From assembly GCA_032622095.1 (NCBI GenBank), contig CP136065.1, forward strand, positions 35,746,732 through 35,810,731: a stretch of 64,000 nt of DNA, in the 5' to 3' direction. Each line of letters starts with the position of its first letter. Within the stretch, counting starts at the first letter, position 1. A model generated the notes under the pieces. It searched no databases. It saw only the letters and a list, made by a program, of their open reading frames with translations, and was not told where the DNA came from. This document shows positions 13,501-25,974 of this stretch, in pieces. The position numbers and the translations under genes were made by a program. This stretch comes from Siphonodentalium dalli. Lineage: Eukaryota; Mollusca; Scaphopoda; Gadilida; Siphonodentaliidae.

Positions 13501-16500
13501 CCAATTTAACCATTAAAAAAACAAAATATCCCCCCCCCTGAATAGAGCCCAAAATCCCATTCAGGTGCCCAAATATTGTTTTCCCATTGCCTCTATATTC
13601 TAGAGTGAAATGTGGAATCATTTACAGAATGGGTATAGTCTGAGAGATGGCTGACTCAGAAATATGTTTTCATAGGCACGGGTGCTGTATGGTTTTATCA
13701 TGGGTGCTGTGGGTGTTGGGCTGTCTCAATACGCTAAAAACCCACTGAGGAGCCCAAACTTTGTGCAAACCATTTGCATAGATGCATACCTATCCACAAA
13801 CAATAAAAGTGTTGGAAGTAGATACATATAATTGGTCATATGGCCCAATTCAAGTTAAATATACCAATTTAACTTGAATTGTCATGGGTGCTGTGGGTGT
13901 TGGGATGTCTCCATACCCTTAAAACCCACTAAGGAGCCCAAACTTTTGCAAATCTTCTTATATTGATGCAGATATTTCCAAAAACACTAGGAGACCTAGA
14001 ATTATATACCTTTACAGGACCCAATTCCAGTTAAATATACCAATTTAACCATTAAAAAAAACAAATATCCCCCCTGAATAGAGCCCAAAATGCCATTCAG
14101 GTGCCCAAATATTTTTTTCCCATTGCCTCTATATATTCTAGAGTGAAATGTGGAATCATTTATAGAATGGGTATAGTCTGAGAGATGGCTTACTCAGAAA
14201 TATGTTTTCATAGGCACGGGTGCTGTATGGATTTATCATGGGTGCTGTGGGTGTTGGGTTGTCTCAAATACCCTTAAAACCCACTGAGGAGCCCAAACTT
14301 TGTGCAAACCATTTGCATAGATGCATACCTATCAACAAACAACAAAAGTGTTGGAAGTAGATACATATAATGGGTCATATGGCCCAATTCAAGTTAAATA
14401 TACCAATTTAACTTGAATTGTCATGGGTGCTGTGGGTGTTGGGCTGTCTCCATACCCTTAAAACCCACTAAGGAGCCCAAACTTTTGCAAATCTTCTTAT
14501 ACTGATGCAGATATTTCCAAAAACACTAGGAGACCTAGAAGTATATACCTTTACAGGACCCAATTCCAGTTAAATATACCAATTTAACCATTAAAAAAAA
14601 CAAATATCCCCCCTGAATAGAGCCCAAAATCCAATTCAGGTGCCCAAATATTTTTTCCCCATTGCCTCTATATATTCTAGAGTGAAATGTGGAATCATTT
14701 ACAGAATGGGTATAGTCTGAGAGATGGCTGACTCAGAAATATGTTTTCATAGGCACGGGTGCTGTATGGTTTTATCATGGGTGCTGTGGGTGTTGGGCTG
14801 TCTCAATACCCTTAAAACCCACTGAGGAGCCCAAACTTTATGCAAACCATTTGCATAGATGCATACCTATCCACAAACAACAAAAGTGTTGGAAGTAGAT
14901 ACATATAATGGGTCATATGGCCCAATTCAAGTTAAATATACCAATTTAACTTGAATTGTCATGGGTCCTGTGGGTGTTGGGCTGTCTCCATACCCTTAAA
15001 ACCCACTAAGGAGCCCAAACTTTTTCAAATCTTCTTATACTGATGCAGATATTTCCAAAAACACTAGGAGACCTAGAAGTATATACCTTTACAGGACCCA
15101 ATTCCAGTTAAATATACCAATTTAACCATTAAAAAAAACCAAATATCCCCCCTGAATAGAGCCCAAAATCCCATTCAGGTGCCCAAATAATTTTTTCCCA
15201 TTGCCTCTATATATTCTAGAGTGAAATGTGGAATCATTTACAGAATGGGTATAGTCTGAGAGATGGCTGACTCAGAAATATGTTTTCATAGGCACGGGTG
15301 CTGTATGGTTTTATCATGGGTGCTGTGGGTGTTGGGCTGTCTCAATACCCTTAAAACCCACTGAGGAGCCCAAACTTTGTGCAAACCATTTGCATAGATG
15401 CATACCTATCAATAAACAACAAAAGTGTTGGAAGTAGATACATATAATGGGTCATATGGCCCAATTCAAGTTAAATATACCAATTTAACTTGAATTGTCA
15501 TGGGTGCTGTGGGTGTTGGGCTGTCTCCATACCCTTAAAACCCACTAAGGAGCCCAAACTTTTGCAAATCTTCTTATACTGATGCAGATATTTCCAAAAA
15601 CACTAGGAGACCTAGAAGTATATACCTTTACAGGCCCCAATTCCAGTTAAATATACCAATTTAACCATTAAAAAAACCAAATATCCCCCCTGAATAGAGC
15701 CCAAAATCCCATTCAGGTGCCCAAATATTTTTTTCCCATTGCCTCTATATATTCTAGAGTGAAATGTGGAATCATTTACAGAATGGGTATAGTCTGAGAG
15801 ATGGCTGACTCAGAAATATGTTTTCATAGGCACGGGTGCTGTATGGTTTTATCATGGGTGCTGTGGGTGTTGGGCTGTCTCAATACCCTTAATACCCACT
15901 GAAGAGCCCAAACGTTATGCAAACCATTTTCATAGATGCATACCTATCCACAAACAACAAAAGTGTTGGAAGTAGATATATATAATGGGTCATATGGCCC
16001 AATTCAAGTTAAATATACCAATTTAACTTGAATTGTCATGGGGGCTGTGGGTGTTGGGCTGTCTCCATACCCTTAAAACCCACTAAGGAGCCCAAACTTT
16101 TGCAAATCTTCTTATACTGATGCAGATATTTCCAAAAACACTAGGAGACCTAGAAGTATATACCTTTACATGACCCAATTCCAGTTAAATATACCAATTT
16201 AACCATTAAAAAAACAAAATATCCCCCCCTGAATAGAGCCCAAAATCCCATTCAGGTGCCCAAATATTGTTTTCCCATTGCCTCTATATTCTAGAGTGAA
16301 ATGTGGAATCATTTACAGAATGGGTATAGTCTGAGAGATGGCTGACTCAGAAATATGTTTTCATAGGCACGGGTGCTGTATGGTTTTATCATGGGTGCTG
16401 TGGGTGTTGGGCTGTCTCAATACGCTTAAAACCCACTGAGGAGCCCAAACTTTGTGCAAACCATTTGCATAGATGCATACCTATCCACAAACAATAAAAG

Positions 16501-19500
16501 TGTTGGAAGTAGATACATATAATTGGTCATATGGCCCAATTCAAGTTAAATATACCAATTTAACTTGAATTGTCATGGGTGCTGTGGGTGTTGGGATGTC
16601 TCCATACCCTTAAAACCCACTAAGGAGCCCAAACTTTTGCAAATCTTCTTATATTGATGCAGATATTTCCAAAAACACTAGGAGACCTAGAAGTATATAC
16701 CTTTACAGGACCCAATTCCAGTTAAATATACCAATTTAACCATTAAAAAAAACAAATATCCCCCCCTGAATAGAGCCCAAAATGCCATTCAGGTGCCCAA
16801 ATATTTTTTTCCCATTGCCTCTATATATTCTAGAGTGAAATGTGGAATCATTTATAGAATGGGTATAGTCTGAGAGATGGCTTACTCCGAAATATGTTTT
16901 CATAGGCACGGGTGCTGTATGGTTTTATCATGGGTGCTGTGGGTGTTGGGTTGTCTCAAATACCCTTAAAACCCACTGAGGAGCCCAAACTTTGTGCAAA
17001 CCATTTGCATAGATGCATACCTATCAACAAACAACAAAAGTGTTGGAAGTAGATACATATAATGGGTCATATGGCCCAATTCAAGTTAAATATACCAATT
17101 TAACTTGAATTGTCATGGGTGCTGTGGGTGTTGGGCTGTCTCCATACCCTTAAAACCCACTAAGGAGCCCAAACTTTTGCAAATCTTCTTATACTGATGC
17201 AGATATTTCCAAAAACACTAGGAGACCTAGAAGTATATACCTTTACAGGACCCAATTCCAGTTAAATATACCAATTTAACCATTAAAAAAACCAAATATC
17301 CCCCCTGAATAGAGCCCAAAATCTCATTCAGGTGCCCAAATATTTTTTTCCCATTGCCTCTATATATTCTAGAATGAAATGTGGAATCATTTACAGAATG
17401 GGTATAGTCTGAGAGATGGCTGACTCAGAAATATGTTTTCATAGGCACGGGTGCTGTATGGTTTTATCATGGGTGCTGTGGGTGTTGGGCTGCCTGAATA
17501 CCCTTAATACCCACTGAAGAGCCCAAACTGTATGCAAACCATTTGCATAGATGCATACCTATCCACAAACAACAAAAGTGTTGGAAGTAGATATATATAA
17601 TGGGTCATATGGCCCAATTCAAGTTAAATATACCAATTTAACTTGAATTGTCATGGGTGCTGTGGGTGTTGGGCTGTCTCCATACCCTTAAACCCCACTA
17701 AGGAGCCAAAACTTTTGCAAATCTTCTTATACTGATGCAGATATTTCCAAAAAAACTAGGAGACCTAGAAGTATATACCTTTACAGGACCCAATTCCAGT
17801 TAAATATACCAATTTAACCATTAAAAAAAAACAAATATCCCCCCTGAATAGAGCCCAAAATGCCATTCAGGTGCCCAAATATTTTTTTCCCATTGCCTCT
17901 ATATATTCTAGAGTGAAATGTGGAATCATTTACAGAATGGGTATAGTCTGAGAGATGGCTGACTCAGAAATATGTTTTCATAGGCACGGGTGCTGTATGG
18001 TTTTATCATGGGTGCTGTGGGTGTTGGGCTGTCTCAATACCCTTAAAACCCACTGAGGAGCCCAAACTTTGTGCAAACCATTTGCATAGATGCATACCTA
18101 TCAACAAACAACAAAAGTGTTGGAAGTAGATACATATAATGGGTCATATGGCCAATTCAAGTTAAATATACCAATTTAACTTGAATTGTCATGGGTGCTG
18201 TGGGTGTTGGGCTGTCTCCATACCCTTAAAACCCACTAAAGAGCCCAAACTTTTGCAAATCTTCTTATACTGATGCAGATATTTCCAAAAACACTAGGAG
18301 ACCTAGAAGTATATACCTTTACAGGACCCAATTCCAGTTAAATATACCAATTTAACCATTAAAAAAAACAAATATCCCCCTGAATAGAGCCCAAAATCCC
18401 ATTCAGGTGCCCAAATATTTTTTTCCCATTGCCTCTATATATTCTAGAGTGAAATGTGGAATCATTTACAGAATGGGTATAGTCTGAGAGATGGCTGACT
18501 CAGAAATATGTTTTCATAGGCACGGGTGCTGTATGGTTTTATCATGGGTGCTGTGGGTGTTGGGCTGTCTCAATACCCTTAATACCCACTGAAGAGCCCA
18601 AACTTTATGCAAACCATTTGCATAGATGCATACCTATCCACAAACAACAAAAGTGTTGGAAGTAGATATATATAATGGGTCATATGGCCCAATTCAAGTT
18701 AAATATACCAATTTAACTTGAATTGTCATGGGTGCTGTGGGTGTTGGGCTGTCTCCATACCCTTAAAACCCACTAAGGAGCCAAAACTTTTGCAAATCTT
18801 CTTTTACTGATGCAGATATTTCCAAAAACACTAGGAGACCTAGAAGTATATACCTTTACAGGACCCAATTCCAGTTAAATATACCAATTTAACCATTAAA
18901 AAAACCAAATATCCCCCCTGAATAGAGCCCAAAATGCCATTCAGGTGCCCAAATATTTTTTTCCCATTGCCTCTATATATTCTAGAGTGAAATGTGGAAT
19001 CATTTACAGAATGGGTATAGTCTGAGAGATGGCTGACTCAGAAATATGTTTTCATAGGCACGGGTGCTGTATGGTTTTATCATGGGTGCTGTGGGTGTTG
19101 GGCTGTCTCAATACCCTTAAAACCCACTGAGGAGCCCAAACTTTGTGCAAACCATTTTCATAGATGCATACCTATCAACAAACAACAAAAGTGTTGGAAG
19201 TAGATACATATAATGGGTCATATGGCCCAATTCAAGTTAAATATACCAATTTAACTTGAATTGTCATGGGTGCTGTGGGTGTTGGGCTGTCTCCATACCC
19301 TTAAAACCCACTAAGGAGCCCAAACTTTTGCAAATCTTCTTATACTGATGCAGATATTTCCAAAAACACTAGGACACCTAGAAGTATATACCTTTACAGG
19401 ACCCAATTCCAGTTAAATATACCAATTTAACCATTAAAAAAAACAAATATCCCCCCTGAATAGAGCCCAAAATCCCATTCAGGTGCCCAAATATTTTTTT

Positions 19501-20799
19501 CCCATTGCCTCTATATATTCTAGAGTGAAATGTGGAATCATTTACAGAATGGGTATAGTCTGAGAGATGGCTGACTCAGAAATATGTTTCATAGGCACGG
19601 GTGCTGTATGGTTTTATCATGGGTGCTGTGGGTGTTGGGCTGTCTCAATACCCTTAATACCCACTGAAGAGCCCAAACTTTATGCAAACCATTTGCATAG
19701 ATGCATACCTATCCACAAACAACAAAAGTGTTGGAAGTAGATATATATAATGGGTCATATGGCCCAATTCAAGTTAAATATACCAATTTAACTTGAATTG
19801 TCATGGGTGCTGTGGGTGTTGGGCTGTCTCAATACCCTTAAAACCCACTAAGGAGCCCAAACTTTTGCAAATCTTCTTATACTGATGCAGATATTTCCAA
19901 AAACACTAGGAGACCTAGAAGTATATACCTCTACATGACCCAATTCCAGTTAAATATACCAATTTAACCATTAAAAAAACAAAATATCCCCCCTGAATAG
20001 AGCCCAAAATCCCATTCAGGTGCCCAAATATTTTTTTCCCATTGCCTCTATATATTCTAGAGTGAAATGTGGAATCATTTACAGAATGGGTATAGTCTGA
20101 GAGATGGCTGACTCAGAAATATGTTTTCATAGGCACGGGTGCTGTATGGTTTTATCATGGGTGCTGTGGGTGTTGGGCTGTCTCAATACCCTTAAAACCC
20201 ACTGAGGAGCCAAAACTTTATGCAAACCATTTGCATAGATGCATACCTATCCACAAACAACAAAATTGTTGGAAGTAGATACATATAATGGGTCATATGG
20301 CCCAATTCAAGTTAAATATACCAATTTAACTTGAATTGTCATGGGTCCTGTGGGTGTTGGGCTGTCTCCATACCCTTAAAACCCACTAAGGAGCCCAAAC
20401 TTTTTCAAATCTTCTTATACTGATGCAGATATTTCCAAAAACACTAGGAGACCTAGAAGTATATACCATTACAGGACCAAATTCCAGTTAAATATACCAA
20501 TTTAACCATTAAAAAAACCAAATATCCCCCCTGACTAGAGCCCAAAATCCCATTCAGGTGCCCAAATATATTTTTCCAATTGCCTCTATATATTCTGGAG
20601 TGAAATGTGGAATCATTTACAGAATGGGTATAGTCTGAGAGATGGCTGACTCAGAAATATGTTTTCATAGGCACGGGTGCTGTATGGTTTTATCATGGGT
20701 GCTGTGGGTGTTGGGCTGTCTCAATACCCTTAAAACCCACTGAGGAGCTCAAACTTTGTGCAAACCATTTGCATAGATGCATACCTATCCACAAACAAC

Positions 20800-20993
20800 A
20801 AAAGTGTTGGAAGTAGATACATATAATGGGTCATATGGCCCAATTCAAGTTAAATATACCAATTTAACTTGAATTGTCATGGGTGCTGTGTGTGTTGGGC
20901 TGTCTCCATACCCTTAAAACCCACTAAGGAGCCCAAACTTTGTGCAAACTATTTGTATATAGATGCATACCTATCCACAAACAACAACAACAG
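20800..20993. repeat. Terminal short unit at right edge of 538-bp satellite
   Basis: The last unit again joins the first TCATGGGTGCTG copy to the tail of the second (GTGCAAACTATTTGTATATAG), then ends in an extended AAC run (CAACAACAACAGTG) and passes into single-copy sequence at about 20,994. It is more diverged than internal units, as is usual for satellite edges. Confidence 0.85.
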
Positions 20994-21257
20994 TGTCTAT
21001 AGTATAGTATTTGAGGAGCATTGCCATTATGGAATTTATTCTGTCATTTGTCAACTATTTACAGCTTATTTTTTTATATAAATAACTAAACACCTTATGA
21101 GATGTCTGGAAAATAATGATATATTATTGTGACCCATTATAGGTATATAACTGTAAGGAAACACAGATTTATAAAACTTTAGTCATGTTATCTGAGAGAT
21201 AGATGTCTTTGTTAGCTATTCTGGTCATTACTGTATACTGTTATTCTGAAATTACGA
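20994..21257. other. Single-copy AT-rich spacer after the satellite
   Basis: No repeat of the 538-bp unit, no convincing reading frame and no recognised element in this stretch. It separates the satellite from the CpG-containing promoter-like segment. Confidence 0.6.
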
Positions 21258-21268
21258 TCTTGCGCCGT

Positions 21269-21284
21269 TGCGCATGCCCGCCCC
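21269..21284. promoter_or_regulatory. Possible TATA-less promoter: NRF1-like site plus GC box
   Basis: TGCGCATGC (21269-21277) overlaps CCCGCCCC (21277-21284) in an otherwise AT-rich region. These match the core of the NRF1 site and an SP1-type GC box, which are common in animal housekeeping promoters. The following 260 bases are unusually CpG-rich for this window. Function is inferred only from motif content and position. Confidence 0.3.
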
Positions 21285-21550
21285 GATGTTTACATTATTA
21301 GCGGTGTTTGTATACAATCGGTTTGTTATGGGTGGGTGGTTGGTCTCCGAGCTCGAGCTTTATGTCTCTCATTTATTTTGTATTTGGGCTCATTAGAAAT
21401 TATTTGGAAATACGGAAATTCACCCGGGAAATTCATCGGGAATTCCCCGAATCGTTCCAGCTTTAGAGTTTCGTTTCGTTATCGGACGGAGCTATATTTA
21501 GGAATGACTGAGATTAGATTTTGGACTGTGCTTTCGGATTCGTCTAGTTG
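21285..21550 (+). other. Possible non-coding first exon with splice donor
   Basis: A CpG-containing segment ends at a strong donor, GTAAGT at 21551-21556 (context TTG/GTAAGT). The short frame from the ATG at 21336 has its TGG-TAA across the donor. If exon 1 ended at 21550 and joined the acceptor at 35,073, the joined codon would be TGA, so this frame would stop at the junction and the exon would be 5' untranslated, with the TRIM-like start codon used downstream. The intron would be 13.5 kb. Only motif evidence supports this. Confidence 0.3.
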
Positions 21551-21556
21551 GTAAGT

Positions 21557-21889
21557 CATGTGGGTAGAATCACGAAGCTATGTAAGTTATCAGAACTGGA
21601 AGTAGATCGTTTGACGAAGCTTGTTCGAGAGTATAAAATATATTAGAAATTCATGCGGCTAGGCTCTGTTCTCTTATGTTTTACTCCGAACTACCATTGG
21701 GCGTATTCGAATCGGTGTACTTCAATGCTCGTGAGAAAGGTCAATCTGTTCTTTGGGATGTGAACACCAGGAACAGACAAAATCACAGGTCCCCCCCTCC
21801 CCGGGCAACAATAATTAACCCACCACAATAATAAATAATCCTACACGATTCAGTATTATTGGGTGGTGTTATTTTTTTTATCTGGGCAC
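21557..21889. other. Non-coding stretch, nothing recognised
   Basis: Mixed sequence with one TATAAA (about 21634) and a C-run near 21790, with no repeat copies elsewhere in the window that I could find and no convincing gene. Confidence 0.5.
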
Positions 21890-21897
21890 CTGTAGAC

Positions 21898-22940
21898 CAG
21901 GGACGTGGCGACAGGGGGGGAATTTCATACCTGCCAATACATTAGTTGGAAATTTCACATCAACAGTAGGTTGAAAATGTTCTTGTAGTTTGATTTTCAA
22001 ACAATTTCTTGGGGGGAATTAATTGTTTTTGGACCAATATTTGCAAATTTTCTTATTTTTGTTAAACATTTTGGACTGAAATGGTCATCAGTTGGAAATT
22101 TTCCAACCTCAGGGGGGTGTCAGTTTGGAAATTTCCAACAGTTGGAAAGCTTGTGTCCTGGTCCCTCCTCCATGGCCAGTCAAAAACTGCTAGTTAATTT
22201 AAGAAAACAATATTGTCATACATTTGGTCAACATTGTCATTGGAATTGTCATCAGTTGTAAATTTTCCAACCTAAGTGGAGTGTCAGGTTGGAAATTTCC
22301 AAATCTAGGAGGGCTTGAGGCTAGTCTAGATGCTAGGATTTTGCGATTTTCTTGCTCAGATTACAAAATTTTCGCACACCGGTCCGAACCATGGTCGGCC
22401 CGGTGTGTCATTGTTTCTCCCCCGTGGCCAATACAAAAATGCTAATAAGTTTAACAATATTTTACTATATTTGGTCAAATTTGTGGACTGAAATGGTCAT
22501 CAGTTGGAGAATTTTCCAACCTGAGGGGGAGTATGAGGTTTGAGCTTTCCAACACTATAGGAAAGCTTCATCAGTTGAGGTCAGTCTAGATGCTAGGATA
22601 TGCGATTTTCTTGTACAAATTTGAAAATTTTCTCACACCGGGCCGAACAGCCATAGTAAACCTGGTGTGTCGTGGTCTCTTGCCCGCGTGGCCGTGTGCT
22701 TTTGTATGGAGTTAAATATGTAAAATATCTGAATGTTCTCATACCGGGAATATAGAACCATGGTTTATGGAGATATGGGATATTAGGTCTAAGAGCACTG
22801 AGATACAAGGGGGGGGGGGGTGCAAATGGAATTATGCAAAACTTGTGTTCGGTCTGATTCTGATTCAAGAGGGGGGGGGTGCAGTTGGAATTTCCCAAGG
22901 TGGACACACCCCGAACTGAAACCCTCTAGCCACGTCCCTG
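21898..22940. mobile_element. Non-autonomous hAT-like transposon A with perfect 8-bp target duplication
   Basis: Terminal inverted repeats CAGGGACGTGGC (21898-21909) and GCCACGTCCCTG (22929-22940) are exact reverse complements. They are flanked on both sides by the 8-bp direct repeat CTGTAGAC (21890-21897 and 22941-22948). An 8-bp duplication and CAGGG-type ends are hallmarks of the hAT superfamily. No transposase frame is present in 1,043 bp, so it would depend on enzyme supplied elsewhere. The interior is made of diverged tandem units (see 22072-22680) and two G runs near the right end. Confidence 0.88.
22072..22680. repeat. Diverged ~260-bp tandem units inside hAT A
   Basis: GACTGAAATGGTCATCAGTT occurs at 22072 and 22484, with a related copy near 22240. 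CTAGATGCTAGGA recurs about 260 bp apart (about 22326 and 22586). Each later copy carries a small hairpin: CACACCGG...CCGGTGTG (22375-22407), and CACACCGGG...CCTGGTGTG near 22635-22675. The TTGGAAATTTCCAA-type palindrome is frequent through this segment. Confidence 0.75.
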
Positions 22941-22948
22941 CTGTAGAC

Positions 22949-23227
22949 ATGAGCATATCGTAACATCAGTTCGCTGGTTTGAGTTTTCACTTCCCATTTT
23001 GTGGGGAGTAAAGGTCACGAACAAGGAATTTCCACGACGGAGACTCATAAATGTTTGTTCTCTGCATGGTGTATCCATATATATTACAGAGTAAATTATG
23101 TCTGTCTGTCTGTTTTTTGTCGCGGACCTGACCCTTTGACTGATTTCAACCAGATTTGGTGTGATGCCTCGGGTACCCCCGTTAAAATATCAAAAATGTG
23201 CACGAAGCGCATAAAGGAACCTGTTCC
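22949..23227. other. Non-coding stretch with a TCTG microsatellite fragment
   Basis: Contains a short (TCTG)n run near 23100 followed by a phrase common in dispersed invertebrate repeats (GTTTTTTGTCGCGGACC). No gene seen. Confidence 0.4.
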
Positions 23228-24035
23228 ATAGAGGATCTCACATGAGTTTCTATTTTATACGGAATTTATCAACCGAGTTCACTAAATTCGATTTGAGCCG
23301 AGGTTTACCGAGGCTCAAATAGAATTTAGAGGACGAGGTTGATAAATTACGTATAAAATAGAACGAGTGTGAGATACCTTTTATCACATGATCAAATAAA
23401 CCCGAAGCAACGCGAAATATTCATCGAAAACAACAATCATAAACTACAGCGATCGCAAGTTATTTGAAGAACGCCGTGACGTCATCGCACGCGCTGATAT
23501 TAAAGGTACTCAACCCGTAAAGAGGGTCCCCATCTCAACAGATTCCAACAACAACAATCCGATCAGAGGGTCCTATATTACTATTTCTTTGGCTTTGGGG
23601 GTAAAACATATTTGATTCGAGTCGAGGAACCCATCAAACAAAGCTCAGAGTTATTAGATATTGATTTTTCAAATTTGTTATGTTCTCGAGATCAGTACTA
23701 ATAACTGCCGTAATCTGCTCTGGATGTGTACTCCAAATCTATTCAAACAGACAAGGATGAATAACTCTAAAATCAAGTGGTAATTTTAACGCGATTTTGA
23801 CTGGGTTCTGGGCCAGATAGTATTCCCGATAATGAAAAATAATAGAATTCTAAAATCGATATCTAACAAATCTGAGCTTTGATGGGTGACTTCCTCGACT
23901 CGAATCAAATATTTTTGACCCCCGAAGCCATTGAAATAGTAATTGAGAGGAGTTTTATCGGGTTGAGTACCTTTAAACGTGTCTATTACCGATAATTATG
24001 AAACTGCTTTTATGGCCAAATTATGTGATAAATAT
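23228..24035 (+). mobile_element. Hairpin-family element E1, interrupted by a TTAA element
   Basis: An imperfect palindrome at 23234-23376 (ATCTCACATGAGTTTCTATT against the reverse complement ending GAACGAGTGTGAGAT) has a centre carrying CGAGGTTTACCGAG. It is followed by TTTTATCACATGAT (23379-23392), whose inverse ATTATGTGATAAATAT lies at 24020-24035. The interior carries TGACGTCA at 23477-23484 and a nested palindromic element at 23500-23976. The start has ATAGAGGAT, shared with members E2 and E4. No protein is encoded and the family is unknown to me. Confidence 0.7.
23500..23976. mobile_element. TTAA-flanked palindromic MITE-like element
   Basis: TTAA at 23500-23503 and 23973-23976 bracket inverted arms beginning AGGTACTCAACCCG. 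Homology of the arms continues inward through GATTCGAGTCGAGGAA and AAGCTCAGA for more than 130 bp, with a ~50-bp insertion in the left arm. TTAA duplication is typical of piggyBac-type insertion, but the tip sequence is not one I can assign. It interrupts hairpin element E1. Confidence 0.7.
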
Positions 24036-25309
24036 ATCTATTGCATAATGGCGAGCGCTGATAAGATAAAATATATCTGCATGCACCTTGTCTCCTAGCA
24101 ACGGTATGCTAGATTCTCCCACTAGTGAATATGTGCGTAAAGATCCATTCACATCTGCTCACAATTATAACACTCGAGACAGGAACGTAACGACAGGGGG
24201 TGTGCAGTGGCGGATCCGGAAAATTTGAAGGGGGGGGGCGCTATGTATTGTTGTATATATGGGGGAGAGCACGAGAGGGGGGGGGGTTTAACCCCCTTCT
24301 CGTAGATGAGGGTCCCGGGAAATTTTGCGTATACCACATTCAAAACGACGCGTTTTCCTGTGTTCTGGGCCCAGTTTATATTAGGCCTATATGGAACGAG
24401 TGACAATAACATTCAGTATAATTACGCTATACATGCACTATATATGGAGGGTTAGTGATGGAAGATCAAAGTTTCTTTGAGCAGTGAACTTATTTTCTGA
24501 AAGTCTGTGCAAATGATAGTGAATTATCTTGGCGACATGATGATTTTGGCGCGCCGGACATGACCATGGATAAGCCCCGGAATCACCGAGTCGCCTATGG
24601 TTTGGGCTGGTGCATGGGAGAATATTTTGTAATTCACAATGAATAGTCGCAAAATCATGGCTTCCAGACAGTACTAGTATAGAGGTGTTTCGGGTGGCAA
24701 ACCAATGTATCTATCCAACCACTTAATTCCTCCATTGACCATGCTGATGTTTAAAGTTTTACTTCTAATAGCCATCAGCTTCACGATAAACTAGCAAAAT
24801 AAGTCATCAATACAAGCCAAACGGGTGGTCCGATCACACTCCAATCATGTACTCGTTTTATTAGTATAAACACAATTTTTCACCAAAAAATATCAACTGA
24901 TTAACAAGTATTCCAATCCCCTATTCATCTACATTCTGGTTGCTACATTCTGGTTGCATCCATAATGTTAATTAAAATATTGTATGTAGATTAATATTTG
25001 TTGTGTAAATGTTTGGGTTATGAATAAATATATGTTCAGTCAATCAACTGACTAATGACGATAATGACACATGGAAACCGATGTTTTGAAGGACTCGTGA
25101 CTTTTTTTTATTAAGCAATGGCAGATGCGTATTTGTCGTGACCTAAAGATGTCTTGTTATCACACATTTGTTCCAATTAGGGTGGCACAACATGTGATGG
25201 TTCCAAGATATAGCCTATTTTAAATGCCATGCATAGATACCATTGGAAACGAACCAACAATGTATTTCTATAATAAATCGAAAATATACTATGTATACGC
25301 TGCATGTAT

Positions 25310-25974
25310 ACCATATATAGAGGATATGAAATGAGTGTTTCTCTCATATGATATTTATGAAACCAGTCTAAGAATTTTCAGTTTTCTCGAGCCTCCAGCG
25401 AGAGAAAACTGAAAATTCGTGACGAGTTTCATAAATATCATATGAGAGAAACACGAATTACATATTCTATTTATCATATGACACCTATACATTGATTATG
25501 ATGTCCAAAACGCACACAAATCACTAAATAGCTATATGACATCGGCAGCAAAAGGTTAATGTGACGTCACTTCATTGCACCGGAAGCCCAATTACACCTG
25601 GTGAACTAGCAGAAATAATATGCACGCGAAGATATAGTGCGCCATTCTGTTCTCAGTTTGTGACATTATATCGTATGTTTATTAGATAAATACGAATTAT
25701 ATATTCTATTTATCGTATAACAATGTCCAAAACTATATATTTCAAGATTATAATTGCGAGAATTTCGGCATCGCGTTGATTGACGCGCACGAATTTGACC
25801 TGCATTTAGTTAGCGATGCGGCTCGGCCCCGGCTGCCATTCATCCAATCAGAACACCCTTATTGTCAACAAACCAATCAAATTATCGGAAGGTGATATGA
25901 ACTAGTAATTGATATGAAATTGATTTATGACATACTTTCCAACGTAAATACTGATTGAGTCATATGATAAATAG
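25310..25974 (+). mobile_element. Hairpin-family element E2
   Basis: Long stem at 25333-25456 (GAGTGTTTCTCTCATATGAT paired with ATCATATGAGAGAAACACG) with CTCGAGCCTCCAGCGAG at the turn. It is preceded by ATAGAGGATATG and followed by CTATTTATCATATGA (25467-25481). The inverse of that, TCATATGATAAATAG, lies at 25960-25974. The interior has TGACGTCA (25562-25569) and CCGGAAG (25580-25586). A diverged second copy of the post-hairpin segment (TATTCTATTTATCGTATAAC) is at about 25700. It lies within hAT C. Confidence 0.7.

Larger units (their letters stand above)
1..20993. repeat. 538-bp satellite array, 41 units in higher-order blocks
   Basis: Head-to-tail repeat with a 536-540 bp period, visible from the recurring AAAAGTGTTGGAAGTAGATA motif (for example at 7, 544, 1082, 1621, 2160). 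I count 38 full-length units and three short units of about 184 bp (5914, 10390, 20800). Units are very similar, so variants can be followed: a GTGAGTG/GAAAACC unit starts at 1, 6098 and 10574 and marks block starts. No long reading frame occurs inside the array. The left end lies outside the window. The unit has internal homology: the block CAATTC(C/A)AGTTAAATATACC occurs twice (48 and 224 in unit 1), and TCATGGGTGCTGTGGGTGTT occurs twice (84 and 437). It is probably a satellite of heterochromatic type; I do not recognise a named family. Confidence 0.95.

Noticed and set aside
20869..21081. 70-codon frame at the satellite edge
   Set aside because: Mostly satellite sequence read through the array boundary.
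21336..21554. 72-codon frame as a small gene
   Set aside because: It ends across a strong splice donor and has no recognisable domain; better seen as part of a possible untranslated exon.
24149..24412. 87-codon minus-strand frame
   Set aside because: Spans the G-rich nested ends of hAT B and C; proline runs come from the G tracts.
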